Shown one piece after another: positions 7,978 to 17,071 of a stretch of 64,000 nt of DNA (position 1 is its first letter; the number at the start of each line of letters is the position of its first letter). The stretch comes from DUQX01 sp050948825 (GTDB lineage Bacteria; Bacillota; Dethiobacteria; DTU022; UBA8154). The notes under the pieces are model-generated. The model made no database searches, was not told the origin of the DNA, and saw only the letters and a program-made list of their open reading frames with translations. A program made the position numbers and the translations under genes. The DNA lies in NCBI GenBank assembly GCA_050948825.1, contig JBMNEO010000003.1, positions 434,001 to 498,000 on the forward strand, given 5' to 3'.

Positions 7978-8214
7978 TAATTTCATTTTACACAACAACA
8001 TAGCTATTATAACCCCTAGAGCAGGAGGTATTGCAGCTAATCCTTTCCGGCAAATCCAACCGAGACTGGTTGTTTTTGTCGGGCTCCGGCGTCGTCCCCG
8101 GCGCACGCTTTTGCGACAAGTGCAGCGGTCGGTTGTGTTAAGCGGTTCCGCCTCAGGGCTTCTCCTTCTCTCAATAGTCGTGGCTTTGGGGAGTAGAAGC
8201 AGTACATCAATTTA

Positions 8215-8243
8215 TTGAAATGTGGCGAAAATTGTAATATAAT
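8215..8243 (+). promoter_or_regulatory. Promoter of the LuxR-type membrane regulator gene
   Basis: TTGAAA (8215-8220) and a consensus TATAAT (8238-8243) are separated by exactly 17 bases, giving a predicted start near 8250 and a leader of about 65 bases before the ATG at 8316. Confidence 0.8.
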
Positions 8244-8315
8244 TAGGGGAACTCTTTTTGGAGAGGCGCAGAAGGCAACAATAGTGGCGCGTGCTTATAT
8301 ATGGGGGGTGGCGAG

Positions 8316-9755
8316 ATGGCAGATAGACATCCGCAAAAGATATTACATATAAAACTGGACGAACGGAGCCTGTCCATCATTTTCCATTCTCTGTTCTCTT
8401 CATGGATGCTGGGCTTCCTCTTCGAAGGCCAAATCTTCTATTCCCTTGCCGATGTTTATAAAATTGACCCTGCCGGTATGGTTTTCTACGGAGTCGCGGC
8501 TATTATTGCCGGACTTCTGCTGTGCGGGATGTTTATAAAAACAAAAAAAGCGGCAAAATGGCTGTTTTTGTGTTCTTATCTCATTTTCATCGCCGTTTCC
8601 GTTATTTTTTTCTTCCCTCTGTCCGTATTTTGGACGGTTGGGATCATCGCAAGCTCGTTTCTGGCCGGAGGCTGCGTGGCGGCCTGGGCGTTTTACCTGA
8701 AAAGCGGCACACCAAAAAACAAGCGGATAAAAACAGTCGCGGATATGCTGATTTTATCCAATGCCCTCATGATACTCTGCAATATGACGGCCATTCATAT
8801 ATCGGGGCATGTGGGGCTGGCGCTATCCATGCTCATGTTGCTGTTCGCGTTCGCGTTTGCCCTGAAGCTTCCGGTGGATCATGACGCTGCTTCCCCTGCA
8901 TCATCCGAGCGGAATGAAAACCCCGTAAGCATTGCGAAGCTTCTGGTTTTTTTATGCCTGTTCATCGCAATTATCACCATAAACTCGGGACTCATGTATC
9001 AAATGGTGAATCCCGCCTTTGCTCATCTCGAGTGGCTGACAAGCTGGTATTGGGCGCTTCCTTATATTGCTGCAATTTTTGTTATGAGAAACCTGCCCCG
9101 GCAAATAAACCGGGCATATATCCTCTATGTAGCCATCGCCATGATCGGGCTTTCGTTTATCGGTTTCATTAGTCTTGGCCGCGGGTCGGTCAGCTATCTT
9201 GTGGTCAATACGCTGATGCTTGGCGCCTGCGGGGTGTACGACCTGTTTTGGTGGAGTATACTCGGCGAAATGCTGGAGTTGCATAAAAATCCCGCCAAGA
9301 TTCTTGGAATTGGCCTCTCCGCCAATGTATTGGGAGTGCTGCTGGGCGGGTTGATCGGTAAAGCCGGCACATCCGCGAGTATACACGTTCCAGATCCCAC
9401 GCTGCTGGCGCTGGTCGTGGTTTGTGTGACGCTGGTTCTCCTGCCGCCGCTGCATAAGCATCTTTCCTCCCTGCTCAAAGGCCATGCATATCTCACGGAG
9501 TTTTCCGGACTGTCCGGACAGGAACATACGAATCAGTTCGACCGCGCCGCCAGGTTTGGAAACCTGTCGGAACGGGAGAGCCAGGTCGCTTCCCTGCTGC
9601 TTCAGGGGAAAACCTACAGGACAATTGCAGGCGAACTTTATATCAGTGAGAATACGGTCAAGTATTATGTGAAAAACATCTATTCCAAATTCAATATTCA
9701 AAGCCGCGCGGAGCTGATTGACATCATACTGAAAAAAGAGGATGCGGCCATATAG
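8316..9755 (+). CDS. Membrane-anchored LuxR-type transcriptional regulator (about 12 TM plus C-terminal HTH)
   Basis: The 479-residue product has about a dozen hydrophobic segments (residues ~20-385) resembling a major-facilitator-like sensor, then a soluble linker and a C-terminal LuxR/GerE helix-turn-helix at ~416-470 (LSERESQVASLLLQGKTYRT, ISENTVKYYVKNIYSKF). Such proteins are one-component regulators; the membrane part is presumed to sense a small molecule. I place the start at 8316, five bases after a GGGGGTGG ribosome site; an upstream ATG at 8301 has none. It has its own promoter and a double terminator and sits at the head of the accessory island, so it is the best candidate for its control. 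Its last 15 codons are duplicated at 18349-18396. Confidence 0.88.
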   Translation: MADRHPQKILHIKLDERSLSIIFHSLFSSWMLGFLFEGQIFYSLADVYKIDPAGMVFYGVAAIIAGLLLCGMFIKTKKAAKWLFLCSYLIFIAVSVIFFFPLSVFWTVGIIASSFLAGGCVAAWAFYLKSGTPKNKRIKTVADMLILSNALMILCNMTAIHISGHVGLALSMLMLLFAFAFALKLPVDHDAASPASSERNENPVSIAKLLVFLCLFIAIITINSGLMYQMVNPAFAHLEWLTSWYWALPYIAAIFVMRNLPRQINRAYILYVAIAMIGLSFIGFISLGRGSVSYLVVNTLMLGACGVYDLFWWSILGEMLELHKNPAKILGIGLSANVLGVLLGGLIGKAGTSASIHVPDPTLLALVVVCVTLVLLPPLHKHLSSLLKGHAYLTEFSGLSGQEHTNQFDRAARFGNLSERESQVASLLLQGKTYRTIAGELYISENTVKYYVKNIYSKFNIQSRAELIDIILKKEDAAI

Positions 9756-9903
9756 AAACAGAATCCCTGAAAATCATGTGTTTCAAGCCCCTACCCGAAA
9801 AAGGTGGGGGCTTTTTTAGTAAACTACCCGGTTCGGGTGGTCTTTTTTGTTTGCGCTTTTGCTATCCTATTCTCAACGGATAAAATCCTGCCAGAAAAGG
9901 GGG
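9709..9903 (+). repeat. Direct repeat copy A (3' end of LuxR gene plus terminators)
   Basis: About 193 bases here recur at 18349-18541 with roughly a dozen differences. The block includes the last codons of the LuxR gene (AELIDIILKKEDA), both terminator hairpins and about 55 bases beyond, up to the ribosome site of the following gene. The two copies are offset by exactly 8640 bases. Confidence 0.95.
9787..9848 (+). terminator. Tandem Rho-independent terminators after the LuxR gene
   Basis: The first hairpin pairs GCCCCTACC (9787-9795) with GGTGGGGGC (9803-9811, one G-U) and is followed by six T. The second pairs ACTACCCG (9823-9830) with CGGGTGGT (9834-9841) and is followed by C and six T (9843-9848). 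Confidence 0.9.
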
Positions 9904-9910
9904 AGTGCGT

Positions 9911-10051
9911 TTGTAAGCTGCTTTTGCGTTTACTTTGTTACTGGCGGCGTGCGGTAATAAGGACGGTTTTCCAAAAGCCGATGCCGAACAGCAAGGAAAA
10001 GACAATACCGAATCTCAAGACGGACAGCAGCAGTCCTCACAAAAGCAATAA
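9911..10051 (+). pseudogene. Dead small lipoprotein gene (nonsense codon 2)
   Basis: After the copy A repeat the frame reads TTG, then a TAA stop, then AAFAFTLLLAACGNKDGFPK and an acidic/Q-rich tail to a stop at 10049. LLLAAC is a clear lipobox. In the copy B repeat the same place reads TTG AAA, the start of an intact gene, so AAA to TAA at codon 2 explains the loss here. The tail after the cysteine is low-complexity (QQGKDNTESQDGQQQSSQKQ), so the gene was probably also shortened. No other start codon precedes the signal peptide. Confidence 0.65.
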
Positions 10052-10122
10052 AGCTATCAGGTTATATTCGATAAGTTTGAAAAAAGCCCTATCGCACAAT
10101 GAAATTTGAAAGGAGATATTTT

Positions 10123-10779
10123 ATGAAAAAATTCTGTTGGATACTGTTGGCGCTAATGCTGTTCACCCTCCCCGCTTGCGATGATTCGGGCGGGACGGGC
10201 GGTGGAGGCGAAGGAGGAAATTATGCGTGGGTACTTGTTGATACTAAGGACCATGAGCTATCGGAACTAAAAAGTACCAGAGAGAACTTTGAATTCACAT
10301 ATACCTTTGAGTACAGCCGTGGAAGCTACGGTGTAAGATCGGTTTACGACGGGAAGACGAGAGAAATTTTAGAAGAAAAATATATCCACGGGGAAACCTA
10401 CGGCGCGCAATGCGAATTTAGCGAGCCTCCCCAAAACATCGGCGTCGGCGAAACGGTAACGCTCGATGTGACTATGAGGGAGACGGAGAATACCCTGTTG
10501 GGGTGGAATGGTCTTGCTCATGGATACGCGAAGTTTGTCGATGCCGAGCAGTCGTTTACCGGGTCTAGCTCAAGCGACATATCCTTTAGAGACGACACAG
10601 GCAGCGGTGAAAACCAGCAAACGCTTAATACCCTGGAGGGAATCTCTTTAGTCGAGACAAAAATCTCGGCCATACCACCCGAGGGGAAGCGGGGCGATCG
10701 CATTGCGCTGCGGTTAGTATTTAACATTTCTGCCGTAGCGATTGGAACGGACTATATCTATGAGCTGCAAAAGCTGTAA
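10123..10779 (+). CDS. Predicted lipoprotein, unknown function (218 aa)
   Basis: A lipoprotein signal peptide is clear: MKKFCWILLALMLFTLPAC, with LPAC as lipobox, so the mature protein begins at Cys19 and is anchored outside the membrane. A DDSGGTGGGGEGG linker follows, then a mostly beta-type domain with no family I recognise. AAAGGAG is seven bases upstream of the ATG at 10123. It is followed at 45 bases by another lipoprotein gene. The two share only the signal type, not the domain. Confidence 0.8.
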   Translation: MKKFCWILLALMLFTLPACDDSGGTGGGGEGGNYAWVLVDTKDHELSELKSTRENFEFTYTFEYSRGSYGVRSVYDGKTREILEEKYIHGETYGAQCEFSEPPQNIGVGETVTLDVTMRETENTLLGWNGLAHGYAKFVDAEQSFTGSSSSDISFRDDTGSGENQQTLNTLEGISLVETKISAIPPEGKRGDRIALRLVFNISAVAIGTDYIYELQKL

Positions 10780-10824
10780 AGCGTACGGCGGAAAACAGCC
10801 TAATAAACCAGAAAGGAGACTTCC

Positions 10825-11343
10825 ATGAAAAAAGAATTTATCTTAACGCTGACGCTTGTTTTCTGCCTGCTGTTTGCAGGCTGTTCGGGAAAGGGGAACG
10901 AGGGCGGCACTTTGAAAATGAAAGATATTTACGGCACCTATGAAGGCTCGGGAAGCACAACCAAATACGAGGTTGAGCGGAGCGAAGCCGATATAAATAA
11001 CCAACGGTATTTGTTTATAACGGGGGATGAGCGCGAGACACAGGGAGAATTTGACAGTATTGTCATTACCTTCGAAGAAGATGACGAGGATACAATCTGG
11101 TACCAGAACAAGCATACCGGCTCAAACGGAGAGCTGGTTTACAATTCCGGCACAGGACAATGGGAACACAAGGCGGATTATCCGTTAGGAACGGTAAGTA
11201 CCGCCGTTGTCTTTACAAAGGGCGCGGACGGAATCCATGCAACATTCGTTTTTACCCAGACCTTTGAAAGAGACCACTTTGAAAACCCCGAGCCGTCCGA
11301 CGGGGTGAACGAATTCACCCTTAATCTGACTAAGACAAAATAA
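10825..11343 (+). CDS. Predicted lipoprotein, unknown function (172 aa)
   Basis: The N-terminus MKKEFILTLTLVFCLLFAGC is a lipoprotein signal with lipobox FAGC. After the cysteine comes a short GKGNEGG linker and an acidic beta-rich domain (DIYGTYEGSGSTTKYEVE...FTLNLTKTK). The 'MKDIYGTYEGSGS' opening recalls small lipocalin-like secreted domains of Firmicutes, but I cannot name a family. AAAGGAG precedes the ATG. It is similar in plan to the lipoprotein at 21775, which also has an 'I-S-G-T-W-S' strand start. Confidence 0.78.
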   Translation: MKKEFILTLTLVFCLLFAGCSGKGNEGGTLKMKDIYGTYEGSGSTTKYEVERSEADINNQRYLFITGDERETQGEFDSIVITFEEDDEDTIWYQNKHTGSNGELVYNSGTGQWEHKADYPLGTVSTAVVFTKGADGIHATFVFTQTFERDHFENPEPSDGVNEFTLNLTKTK

Positions 11344-11368
11344 GTCCATTTGAAAGGCAGGTGCGATA

Positions 11369-11920
11369 ATGGAACATACAAAAACCTCATTGACTCGAAC
11401 CATTTTCGGCATGATGATCAATCCCGCCGGAGCCCTTAAAGGCGCTTTTTCCAGCAGATGGTATTTAGGTCTGGTGGTATCAGCCTTGGCCTTCGGATTG
11501 TTCTTCATCCAAACGGGACTCGATCTGTATAAAACAGGTCAGAAAGAGATGAACTTTGTTTTAATTTCCGCCGGAGCGGGCATCACCTACGGCATTATTA
11601 TGATTCCGCTCATCGGGATGGTGATCTGGGTGATTCTAAAAGCCGCAAAAACAGACAAGAGCCTATTACAAGCTATTTCGGCCTTTTGCCTGAGCTACAG
11701 CGGAGCCTTAATCTATGGATTGTTGGGAGTTATTTTTTCTCTTATCTTGGGCTGGAAGACCTCGGTGGCCTTTGGCGTTACCGGCGTTTTATGGGCTATC
11801 GGGCCGATGATGTTCACCATCCGGGAACTCACCGGCGGTAAAAATGTTTTAAGCGTCCCTTTGGCAACGGCTGTCAGCGCAGTAGTTTTGATTTCCTGGT
11901 CGCTTTTCGGCAATCTGTAG
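11369..11920 (+). CDS. Yip1-domain membrane protein
   Basis: The 183-residue protein has five hydrophobic helices and the layout of the Yip1/DUF1282 family: a polar start with FGMMINPAGALKGAFSSRWY, then helices, a KAAKTDKSLLQAISAFCLSYS segment between helices, and a GPMMFTIRELTGGK loop. Yip1-type bacterial membrane proteins have no defined reaction and are often next to zinc-ribbon genes, as here. It begins 25 bases after the lipoprotein stop and precedes another membrane protein by 12 bases, so it belongs to the same transcription unit as the giant secreted protein. Confidence 0.75.
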   Translation: MEHTKTSLTRTIFGMMINPAGALKGAFSSRWYLGLVVSALAFGLFFIQTGLDLYKTGQKEMNFVLISAGAGITYGIIMIPLIGMVIWVILKAAKTDKSLLQAISAFCLSYSGALIYGLLGVIFSLILGWKTSVAFGVTGVLWAIGPMMFTIRELTGGKNVLSVPLATAVSAVVLISWSLFGNL

Positions 11921-11932
11921 GGGGTGAAAGAA

Positions 11933-12484
11933 ATGGAAACTGATTTGCAAAAAGGGAAAGCATTTCGAAGCTTGGTCAGGAGACTATGCTTTATGTTTAT
12001 AGGAGTAGGGGCGCTTGCCAACCCCCTGAATATTTGGAATCCCTATAACATTGCCCTTGGTCTGCTCTGGGGGCTTATCTTCGGTGGTGTTTTCCGCATG
12101 TTTCTCAATGGATTTCTGGGCATCTTCAATGGGCGACTCAAAAAGGAAAAAGGTAAAAATGCCGTCCGCTATGCTGTCGACAATGGAATGCTTTTTTTAG
12201 CCCCTTTTACCTTGATGTTGTTAATCGCTGTCTTTTATCTGGAATGGACCATGACCATCCCCTTCATTTCCGCGGGGATCATGGCCGTGGGAACGGCTTC
12301 CAGTATAGAAATGAATAAAATGCTGGACAAGCCAGGGCTTATTAATACCATTGCCACGGCAGGAGTTTCTTTCGCTTTTTCCTTGTTATGGACTTTATCC
12401 TTTTCCTATCTGAACAGAGCTCCTTCTTATTTGGAGGGCGGAGTCAACCTGGTGCGTTCTATTATAGGAGGTGGCGGATTATGA
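11933..12484 (+). CDS. Multi-pass membrane protein, unknown function (183 aa)
   Basis: Four or five hydrophobic segments are visible (IGVGALANPLNIWNPYNIAL, LFLAPFTLMLLIAVFYL, IPFISAGIMAVGTASSI, TIATAGVSFAFSLLWTLSF). No family is recognised. The ATG at 11933 follows GGGGGTGA by six bases; a GTG at 11924 is inside that ribosome site and less likely. The stop overlaps the start of the giant secreted protein (ATGA at 12481-12484), so the two are translationally coupled, which suggests that this membrane protein works with, or helps export, that protein. Confidence 0.72.
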   Translation: METDLQKGKAFRSLVRRLCFMFIGVGALANPLNIWNPYNIALGLLWGLIFGGVFRMFLNGFLGIFNGRLKKEKGKNAVRYAVDNGMLFLAPFTLMLLIAVFYLEWTMTIPFISAGIMAVGTASSIEMNKMLDKPGLINTIATAGVSFAFSLLWTLSFSYLNRAPSYLEGGVNLVRSIIGGGGL

Positions 12485-15400
12485 GAAAACTTTGGGTTAA
12501 GATATTGCTTATTATTATCATCTCTTTAAACTTGCTGCCTATAAATGCCCTGGCCGACGGGAACAGCTCGCCGCCATCGGGGCCCTATGAAAAGGTAGCC
12601 GCTAAAAAGGGGAGCTGGTACACGACTAATATTACCTATGATGATAAAGCTCAACTGGTAGTCGGTTATAGAGGCAGCTACTTAAGGGAAGCAGAGGCGG
12701 CTGAGCTGCCCTTTACGCTGGCGGAAAAGACCCTGGTTACCGGTATTTTGGTTCCCTATGCGGGTATGGACGCCGACGAGGTAGCACTAGCCATTGTTGA
12801 TAGCCGGGGCAATGTATACCAGGGCTTTGAATCTCTTCAGGAATTTACCGGAGGGCTCGTCGAGGGGAGCACTGATAATAAAGACCAAGACCTTTCTGAG
12901 CAGAACAGGAATACCTCTAATATCTTCACCCCTCTTGACAACATGGTTTTGCCTAAAGGTGCGTACACTCTTTATCTAGCTGGTGAAAAGCTACCGGTAG
13001 ACGCGTTTCTTATTAAGGGTTACAATTACGCGGCCTATCAAAGATACCTGAATGATCTTCAGCAATGGGCTAGAGAAAATGGTGAGCCGGGAGAAGCTGA
13101 AGAAGCTTATATCAGCTTTGGGAATAAAGAAATTTTTGCCAGCTATGAGAAATACTTAGAAGGTGAGGCCGCAGCAGAGGAGCCCCAGTGGCAAGCCTCC
13201 GAGAAGTATGTCGCCCCCCAGTTTAGCCTGGACGGGGAATATCAAATCGACGAGATTATTCTCAGCACCTGGAACAACGGTGACGGTATAAACCCCGGTG
13301 TCATCAGGATCTTGGATAAAGCCCAACAAGCAGCAGCCTCTTACAATGCTCAAGGCGCCAGCCAAGGTGATGCAGCAAACACCCTATGGGTAGCAAGGCC
13401 CGAAATCGTCTTGCCTGCCGGCACTTACACCATTGACATAGACGAAAAGGAAGCCCTGGATTTTGATGAAAATGGAGAACCAATCTTTTATGTAGGTATT
13501 ACCGTTCCCGTTACTCCGCCGATAAGCTTTACGGGAACCTATAGAATCTGGTTGGATCTTTATAAAACCCACACCCTCATGGGACCGGTCGATGAAAAGA
13601 CAAGCAGCTTTTCTCTGGAGGATTTCCAGCTGACTGTTTTGGATAAAGGCAGCGTGATTGAATTGATCGGTCAGTATGAAGGGATGACTTTTTCACAAAA
13701 CTGTCCTGTTCTGGAGCGGGAGGAAAACAAAGCGGTAGCAGAGGTTAATTTTGCGGCAGATTTGACGAAGCTTCCTTACAATGCCAATATTGCAGCCAGG
13801 GCTGAAGTCACGTTTACAAAAGAAGCCAATGGCAGAATAGCAATCAGCATGGACGGCCAAGGCTTTTACTCCCGGGCAGCCACAGAGGATAAAGGCGCGG
13901 ATGAAAACACCTACTCCCTATCTATGCGGGGCAATCTTGTCAAAAAGGATTTGCCGCCTTATGTCATGGTGGCTATTGCTACAGCCTACGGCGCAGGGAA
14001 CATCCCCGGTCCCGACAGCCCCGCGGAAGCGGCGGTAGGGATGCTCTTCCCGCCGCTGGTGGGTTTAATCGTGAGTTTGTTACAGGGGTTGTTGCGTCCT
14101 AAGGAACTGGTATCTTCCCTCTCCGTTGGCGAACAGGCTATGAAAGACGCTAACCGTTCCCTCGGCAAGGGGCTTTATACCGAGGAGGAAGCAAGGGCTT
14201 GGGCAACAATGGCGGATGCCTTAGGGGCCAGCGGCGGCGATCCGGAGGATGCGGTTTCTATCGGAGACAATGAGCGACCCGGCGGAGCGGATTATCAGGC
14301 GCCACAGCAGAACGGCCAAAGCGGCAAAGGTTTTGGAGCAGAGTATGTGGGCCCGGACGAAGACCTATCCTTTGGTAAGCCTGATGTACCGGAAGAGGCG
14401 GCGCAGACCCCTTACGGACAGTCGGAACAAGCGCAAACCGCTTCAGAAATGCCGTTCCAGCCGGAATCCATGGTGATACAAACTTCGGCCCGGGGTGCTC
14501 AGACCTTAATTACTCGAGACCCCGCCACCGGGGGATGGGTCAATGCCGAAACCGGCAATCCCTTTGATCTGGAAGCTCATCGCCGTAATTTCCCGCAGCA
14601 GGCTAAAGAGCTTGAGGATATTATCAAGCACAACGCAGAACTGGAGCAAACCGGCCAGACGGCTATGCAGCGGGCTCTGGTTGAAATAAGCCGGAAAGAG
14701 CAGGAAAATTTTGAAGCTATCCAAAAAGAGATTGACCAGCGCTGGCGGGAACAACTTGCCCGGGAGCAGGAATCCCTGGAATGGGAACGGGAACATGCAC
14801 AAAAGCTTTCCGGTTGGGGGCGGATCATAGGCGATTCGGTAATAAATGCCGGTGATGAAGTGTCGGAAACGGCTAAAGTCCTGGCAAAAGAAGCTAAAGA
14901 AGGCTTGGCTATTGCCGGCGAAGCCGCGAAGATGACGGCAAGAGACCTGTTCATCGATCAGAAGAAAGCTCTCGCTAACGTGCGCGAATCTTATGAAGGC
15001 GTCAAAGATACCCTTGGGGCAGTTAAAGAAAAGGTGGTGGCCACGGCCGAAGAGATTCACAATAAACCGTGGATTGTGGTTAAAGGAGTGATGGAAACAG
15101 GTAAAGCCGTGGTCGATACCGTGACCGACCCGAAAAAAGCCTGGGAATGGGCTAAAGACACAGTCGGTATCACCGATTTTGGAAAATCCCTGGACCCCAA
15201 CCTTTCCCTGGTTGACCGTCTTAAACATACCTTTGCGGGCACCATGAAGCTGGGGGTTACCATAGGTACTGCCGGACAGGCGGGGGCAGCCTTAAAGGGC
15301 AGCACCGGCAAGCTGGCCGGGATGGTGGACGATGTGCTGGGAGCCGGCGGCAAAAAGCTGGCGGTTAAGGTACCCCTGCCCAAAGGCATCAAGCCCTCGC

Positions 15401-16143
15401 TGGCTGTTAAGACAGGCCGCAGCTATGCCAATATTAAAAGACCACCGAATCTGTCAGGGGTTACCAAAACCTCCCGTAAAATCATTCAAAACACAGCAGA
15501 TGATTTTGGGGTCCAAATCAAGGCCAGACCTACCACGGCCACTGCAGACAAGTGGATTAATTCAGGGAAGGCAGTACCGAAGAGGATGGAAATAAAGGTC
15601 AAAACCCTTGATAAGTGGGACGAATTGCTGGGAGGACCTAAAAATAGCGAAGGTCTGGCGGGGTACTATGAGCCCAAGCTGCCGCCTAAGGAAGTTATAA
15701 GAAACCTTTCCCCGGAAACTCAGCAGAAATTGGTTGAAAAGTATGTGGCCAGGAGAAGAGAGTTTATCAGGCAGGCCGATAAAATGAAATATTTTGAAGC
15801 CAGCGGCCAATACAAGGTTAAGAACGGACTGGTCATCAACAAGGACGGCAAATTTCTTACCGGCGATGTGGATGTGTTTGATATAACTAATTTCGACGGC
15901 ACGCCGGTCAGCCCCAAGATTAAAAAACAGGTGTTGGACCACCTCACCCAGAACAAGGGCTTTGCCGTGAAAAAGGGCGGCTCCAATGTATTACACGAGG
16001 ATGTCATCTCCTGGACCAAGGACGGTATAGAATTCTCTGCCGAGGCTAAGGAAAAGATGATTAACGCGGCAATGGATGAAAACATAGGGGTTACATCCTA
16101 TAATCCCATGGCCGAACCAACTGCGGAAAAATATGTGAGATAG
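12481..16143 (+). CDS. Giant secreted/membrane protein with adenylate-cyclase-toxin-like C-terminus (1220 aa)
   Basis: Start ATG at 12481 follows GGAGGTGG. Visible parts: a Sec signal peptide (residues 1-27, LLPINALADG); a beta-rich extracellular region to ~490; a hydrophobic stretch ~492-540 (MVAIATAYGAGN...LLQGLL); a Gly/Pro/Gln-rich linker to ~690; charged coiled coils ~703-776 and ~816-896; then a globular tail ~1005-1220. The tail has FGVQIKARPTTATADKWINS, VPKRMEIKVKTLDKWDELLG and LTGDVDVFDITNFDGTPVSP, which by eye resembles the anthrax-edema-factor/ExoY-type cyclase fold of polymorphic toxins (RP motif, paired lysines, DxD). The usual His-Gly motif after DxD is not clear, so activity is uncertain. 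This assignment is inference. Neighbours suggest a toxin-like surface effector with export partners upstream and an immunity candidate downstream. Confidence 0.7.
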   Translation: MRKLWVKILLIIIISLNLLPINALADGNSSPPSGPYEKVAAKKGSWYTTNITYDDKAQLVVGYRGSYLREAEAAELPFTLAEKTLVTGILVPYAGMDADEVALAIVDSRGNVYQGFESLQEFTGGLVEGSTDNKDQDLSEQNRNTSNIFTPLDNMVLPKGAYTLYLAGEKLPVDAFLIKGYNYAAYQRYLNDLQQWARENGEPGEAEEAYISFGNKEIFASYEKYLEGEAAAEEPQWQASEKYVAPQFSLDGEYQIDEIILSTWNNGDGINPGVIRILDKAQQAAASYNAQGASQGDAANTLWVARPEIVLPAGTYTIDIDEKEALDFDENGEPIFYVGITVPVTPPISFTGTYRIWLDLYKTHTLMGPVDEKTSSFSLEDFQLTVLDKGSVIELIGQYEGMTFSQNCPVLEREENKAVAEVNFAADLTKLPYNANIAARAEVTFTKEANGRIAISMDGQGFYSRAATEDKGADENTYSLSMRGNLVKKDLPPYVMVAIATAYGAGNIPGPDSPAEAAVGMLFPPLVGLIVSLLQGLLRPKELVSSLSVGEQAMKDANRSLGKGLYTEEEARAWATMADALGASGGDPEDAVSIGDNERPGGADYQAPQQNGQSGKGFGAEYVGPDEDLSFGKPDVPEEAAQTPYGQSEQAQTASEMPFQPESMVIQTSARGAQTLITRDPATGGWVNAETGNPFDLEAHRRNFPQQAKELEDIIKHNAELEQTGQTAMQRALVEISRKEQENFEAIQKEIDQRWREQLAREQESLEWEREHAQKLSGWGRIIGDSVINAGDEVSETAKVLAKEAKEGLAIAGEAAKMTARDLFIDQKKALANVRESYEGVKDTLGAVKEKVVATAEEIHNKPWIVVKGVMETGKAVVDTVTDPKKAWEWAKDTVGITDFGKSLDPNLSLVDRLKHTFAGTMKLGVTIGTAGQAGAALKGSTGKLAGMVDDVLGAGGKKLAVKVPLPKGIKPSLAVKTGRSYANIKRPPNLSGVTKTSRKIIQNTADDFGVQIKARPTTATADKWINSGKAVPKRMEIKVKTLDKWDELLGGPKNSEGLAGYYEPKLPPKEVIRNLSPETQQKLVEKYVARRREFIRQADKMKYFEASGQYKVKNGLVINKDGKFLTGDVDVFDITNFDGTPVSPKIKKQVLDHLTQNKGFAVKKGGSNVLHEDVISWTKDGIEFSAEAKEKMINAAMDENIGVTSYNPMAEPTAEKYVR

Positions 16144-16159
16144 GAGGTGAAGGAGCAAT

Positions 16160-17071
16160 ATGCCTAAACTACTGAGTAAAAAGGAAAAAGCGGAGATAAT
16201 GGGACGTTTGCTGCCCTTGGCCGAAGACTATGATCAATCAACTGCACAGCTGGAAGCCTTTGTGGAAGAAGGCAGAACCGGTGCGGAGATTAGCGAGCTG
16301 GAGAGACAATTAACCGGCATGGACAAAGAAATTCAAGAACTGCTTGGGCGCTACCTTGAGGGGATTCCTGTGCGGGATCTATCCCGCTGCCCCTTCACGG
16401 GGGAGAAGGTTTCTTTAGCTATCGATGATCTGGGTCTGGACGGCCTGTGGTGGAACTATGATGCGCCTAAAAGGCCGGAAAATGAGCTTCCCGCAACCTA
16501 TTTCGCTCTGGACGGGGCACTGAAGCTCGGCGGCGAGCCGGAAAAGGCCCCCTTCCTCTGCTGTCCGGGGCCGGATGTGCCCTTTGTCCTGCCCAGGCTC
16601 TTGGCGTATACCCAGGTTAAGGCGGTAATCTCAACTATCCAAATCGGTCCCCATACCGCTTATCCCATTATTTACTATGCTGATCCCATGCTTTATGGAG
16701 AAAAGCGGGTTAACGACTGGGGTACTCAGCGTTATTGGGAAACAGGAAGCATTATCCCAGAGCTCTGGACTTCCGGGCAGTATGTCAGCCTCATTCCCGC
16801 TGCCAGTGAATACGACTTCGACCTGGAACCCTGGATCAAAGCGGGCAACCTGTTATGGATTGCCCCCGGAGATCCCGGTCTGACCCTCCATGGACATATC
16901 TCCCGCTGCCCTTATCTGGATCTGCCGGGCAGTCGCAGGTTAAAATTTATCCGTGACGGAAAGGTCTGGGAAGATGAGGAGGATTTTGAAGCCTTTGAAG
17001 CAGATGATCCTGGTTTTGACAAGGAACATTTTCAGAGAATTGCTAAGGAAATAGTGGAGGGTGAGAAATAA
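16160..17071 (+). CDS. Soluble protein, possible immunity partner (303 aa)
   Basis: Not assigned to a family. The protein is cytosolic-looking (no signal or membrane segment), with a helical N-terminus (~1-60) and a mixed domain containing RCPFTGEKVSLAIDDLGLDG, LWWNYDAPKRPENELP and YFALDGALKLGG. AGGAGGTGAAGGAG precedes the ATG 16 bases after the giant protein's stop. Position directly behind a toxin-like C-terminus is where polymorphic-toxin immunity genes lie, so an immunity role is plausible but unproven. Its TAA overlaps the next ATG by one base (TAATG), so it is co-translated with the zinc-ribbon protein behind it. Confidence 0.65.
   Translation: MPKLLSKKEKAEIMGRLLPLAEDYDQSTAQLEAFVEEGRTGAEISELERQLTGMDKEIQELLGRYLEGIPVRDLSRCPFTGEKVSLAIDDLGLDGLWWNYDAPKRPENELPATYFALDGALKLGGEPEKAPFLCCPGPDVPFVLPRLLAYTQVKAVISTIQIGPHTAYPIIYYADPMLYGEKRVNDWGTQRYWETGSIIPELWTSGQYVSLIPAASEYDFDLEPWIKAGNLLWIAPGDPGLTLHGHISRCPYLDLPGSRRLKFIRDGKVWEDEEDFEAFEADDPGFDKEHFQRIAKEIVEGEK

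Noticed and set aside
7922..8218. Plus-strand frame of 98 codons upstream of the LuxR gene
   Set aside because: It begins inside the PadR operator, has no ribosome site and a composition unlike protein.
9804..10109. 101-codon frame after the LuxR terminator, and its counterpart at 18444-18650
   Set aside because: Both start inside terminator hairpins; the true remnants are the lipoprotein pseudogene and the gene starting at 18550.
14506..15228. Minus-strand frame of 240 codons inside the giant gene
   Set aside because: Antisense shadow of a GC-rich coding sequence with strong signal peptide, coiled-coil and family-like content on the plus strand.
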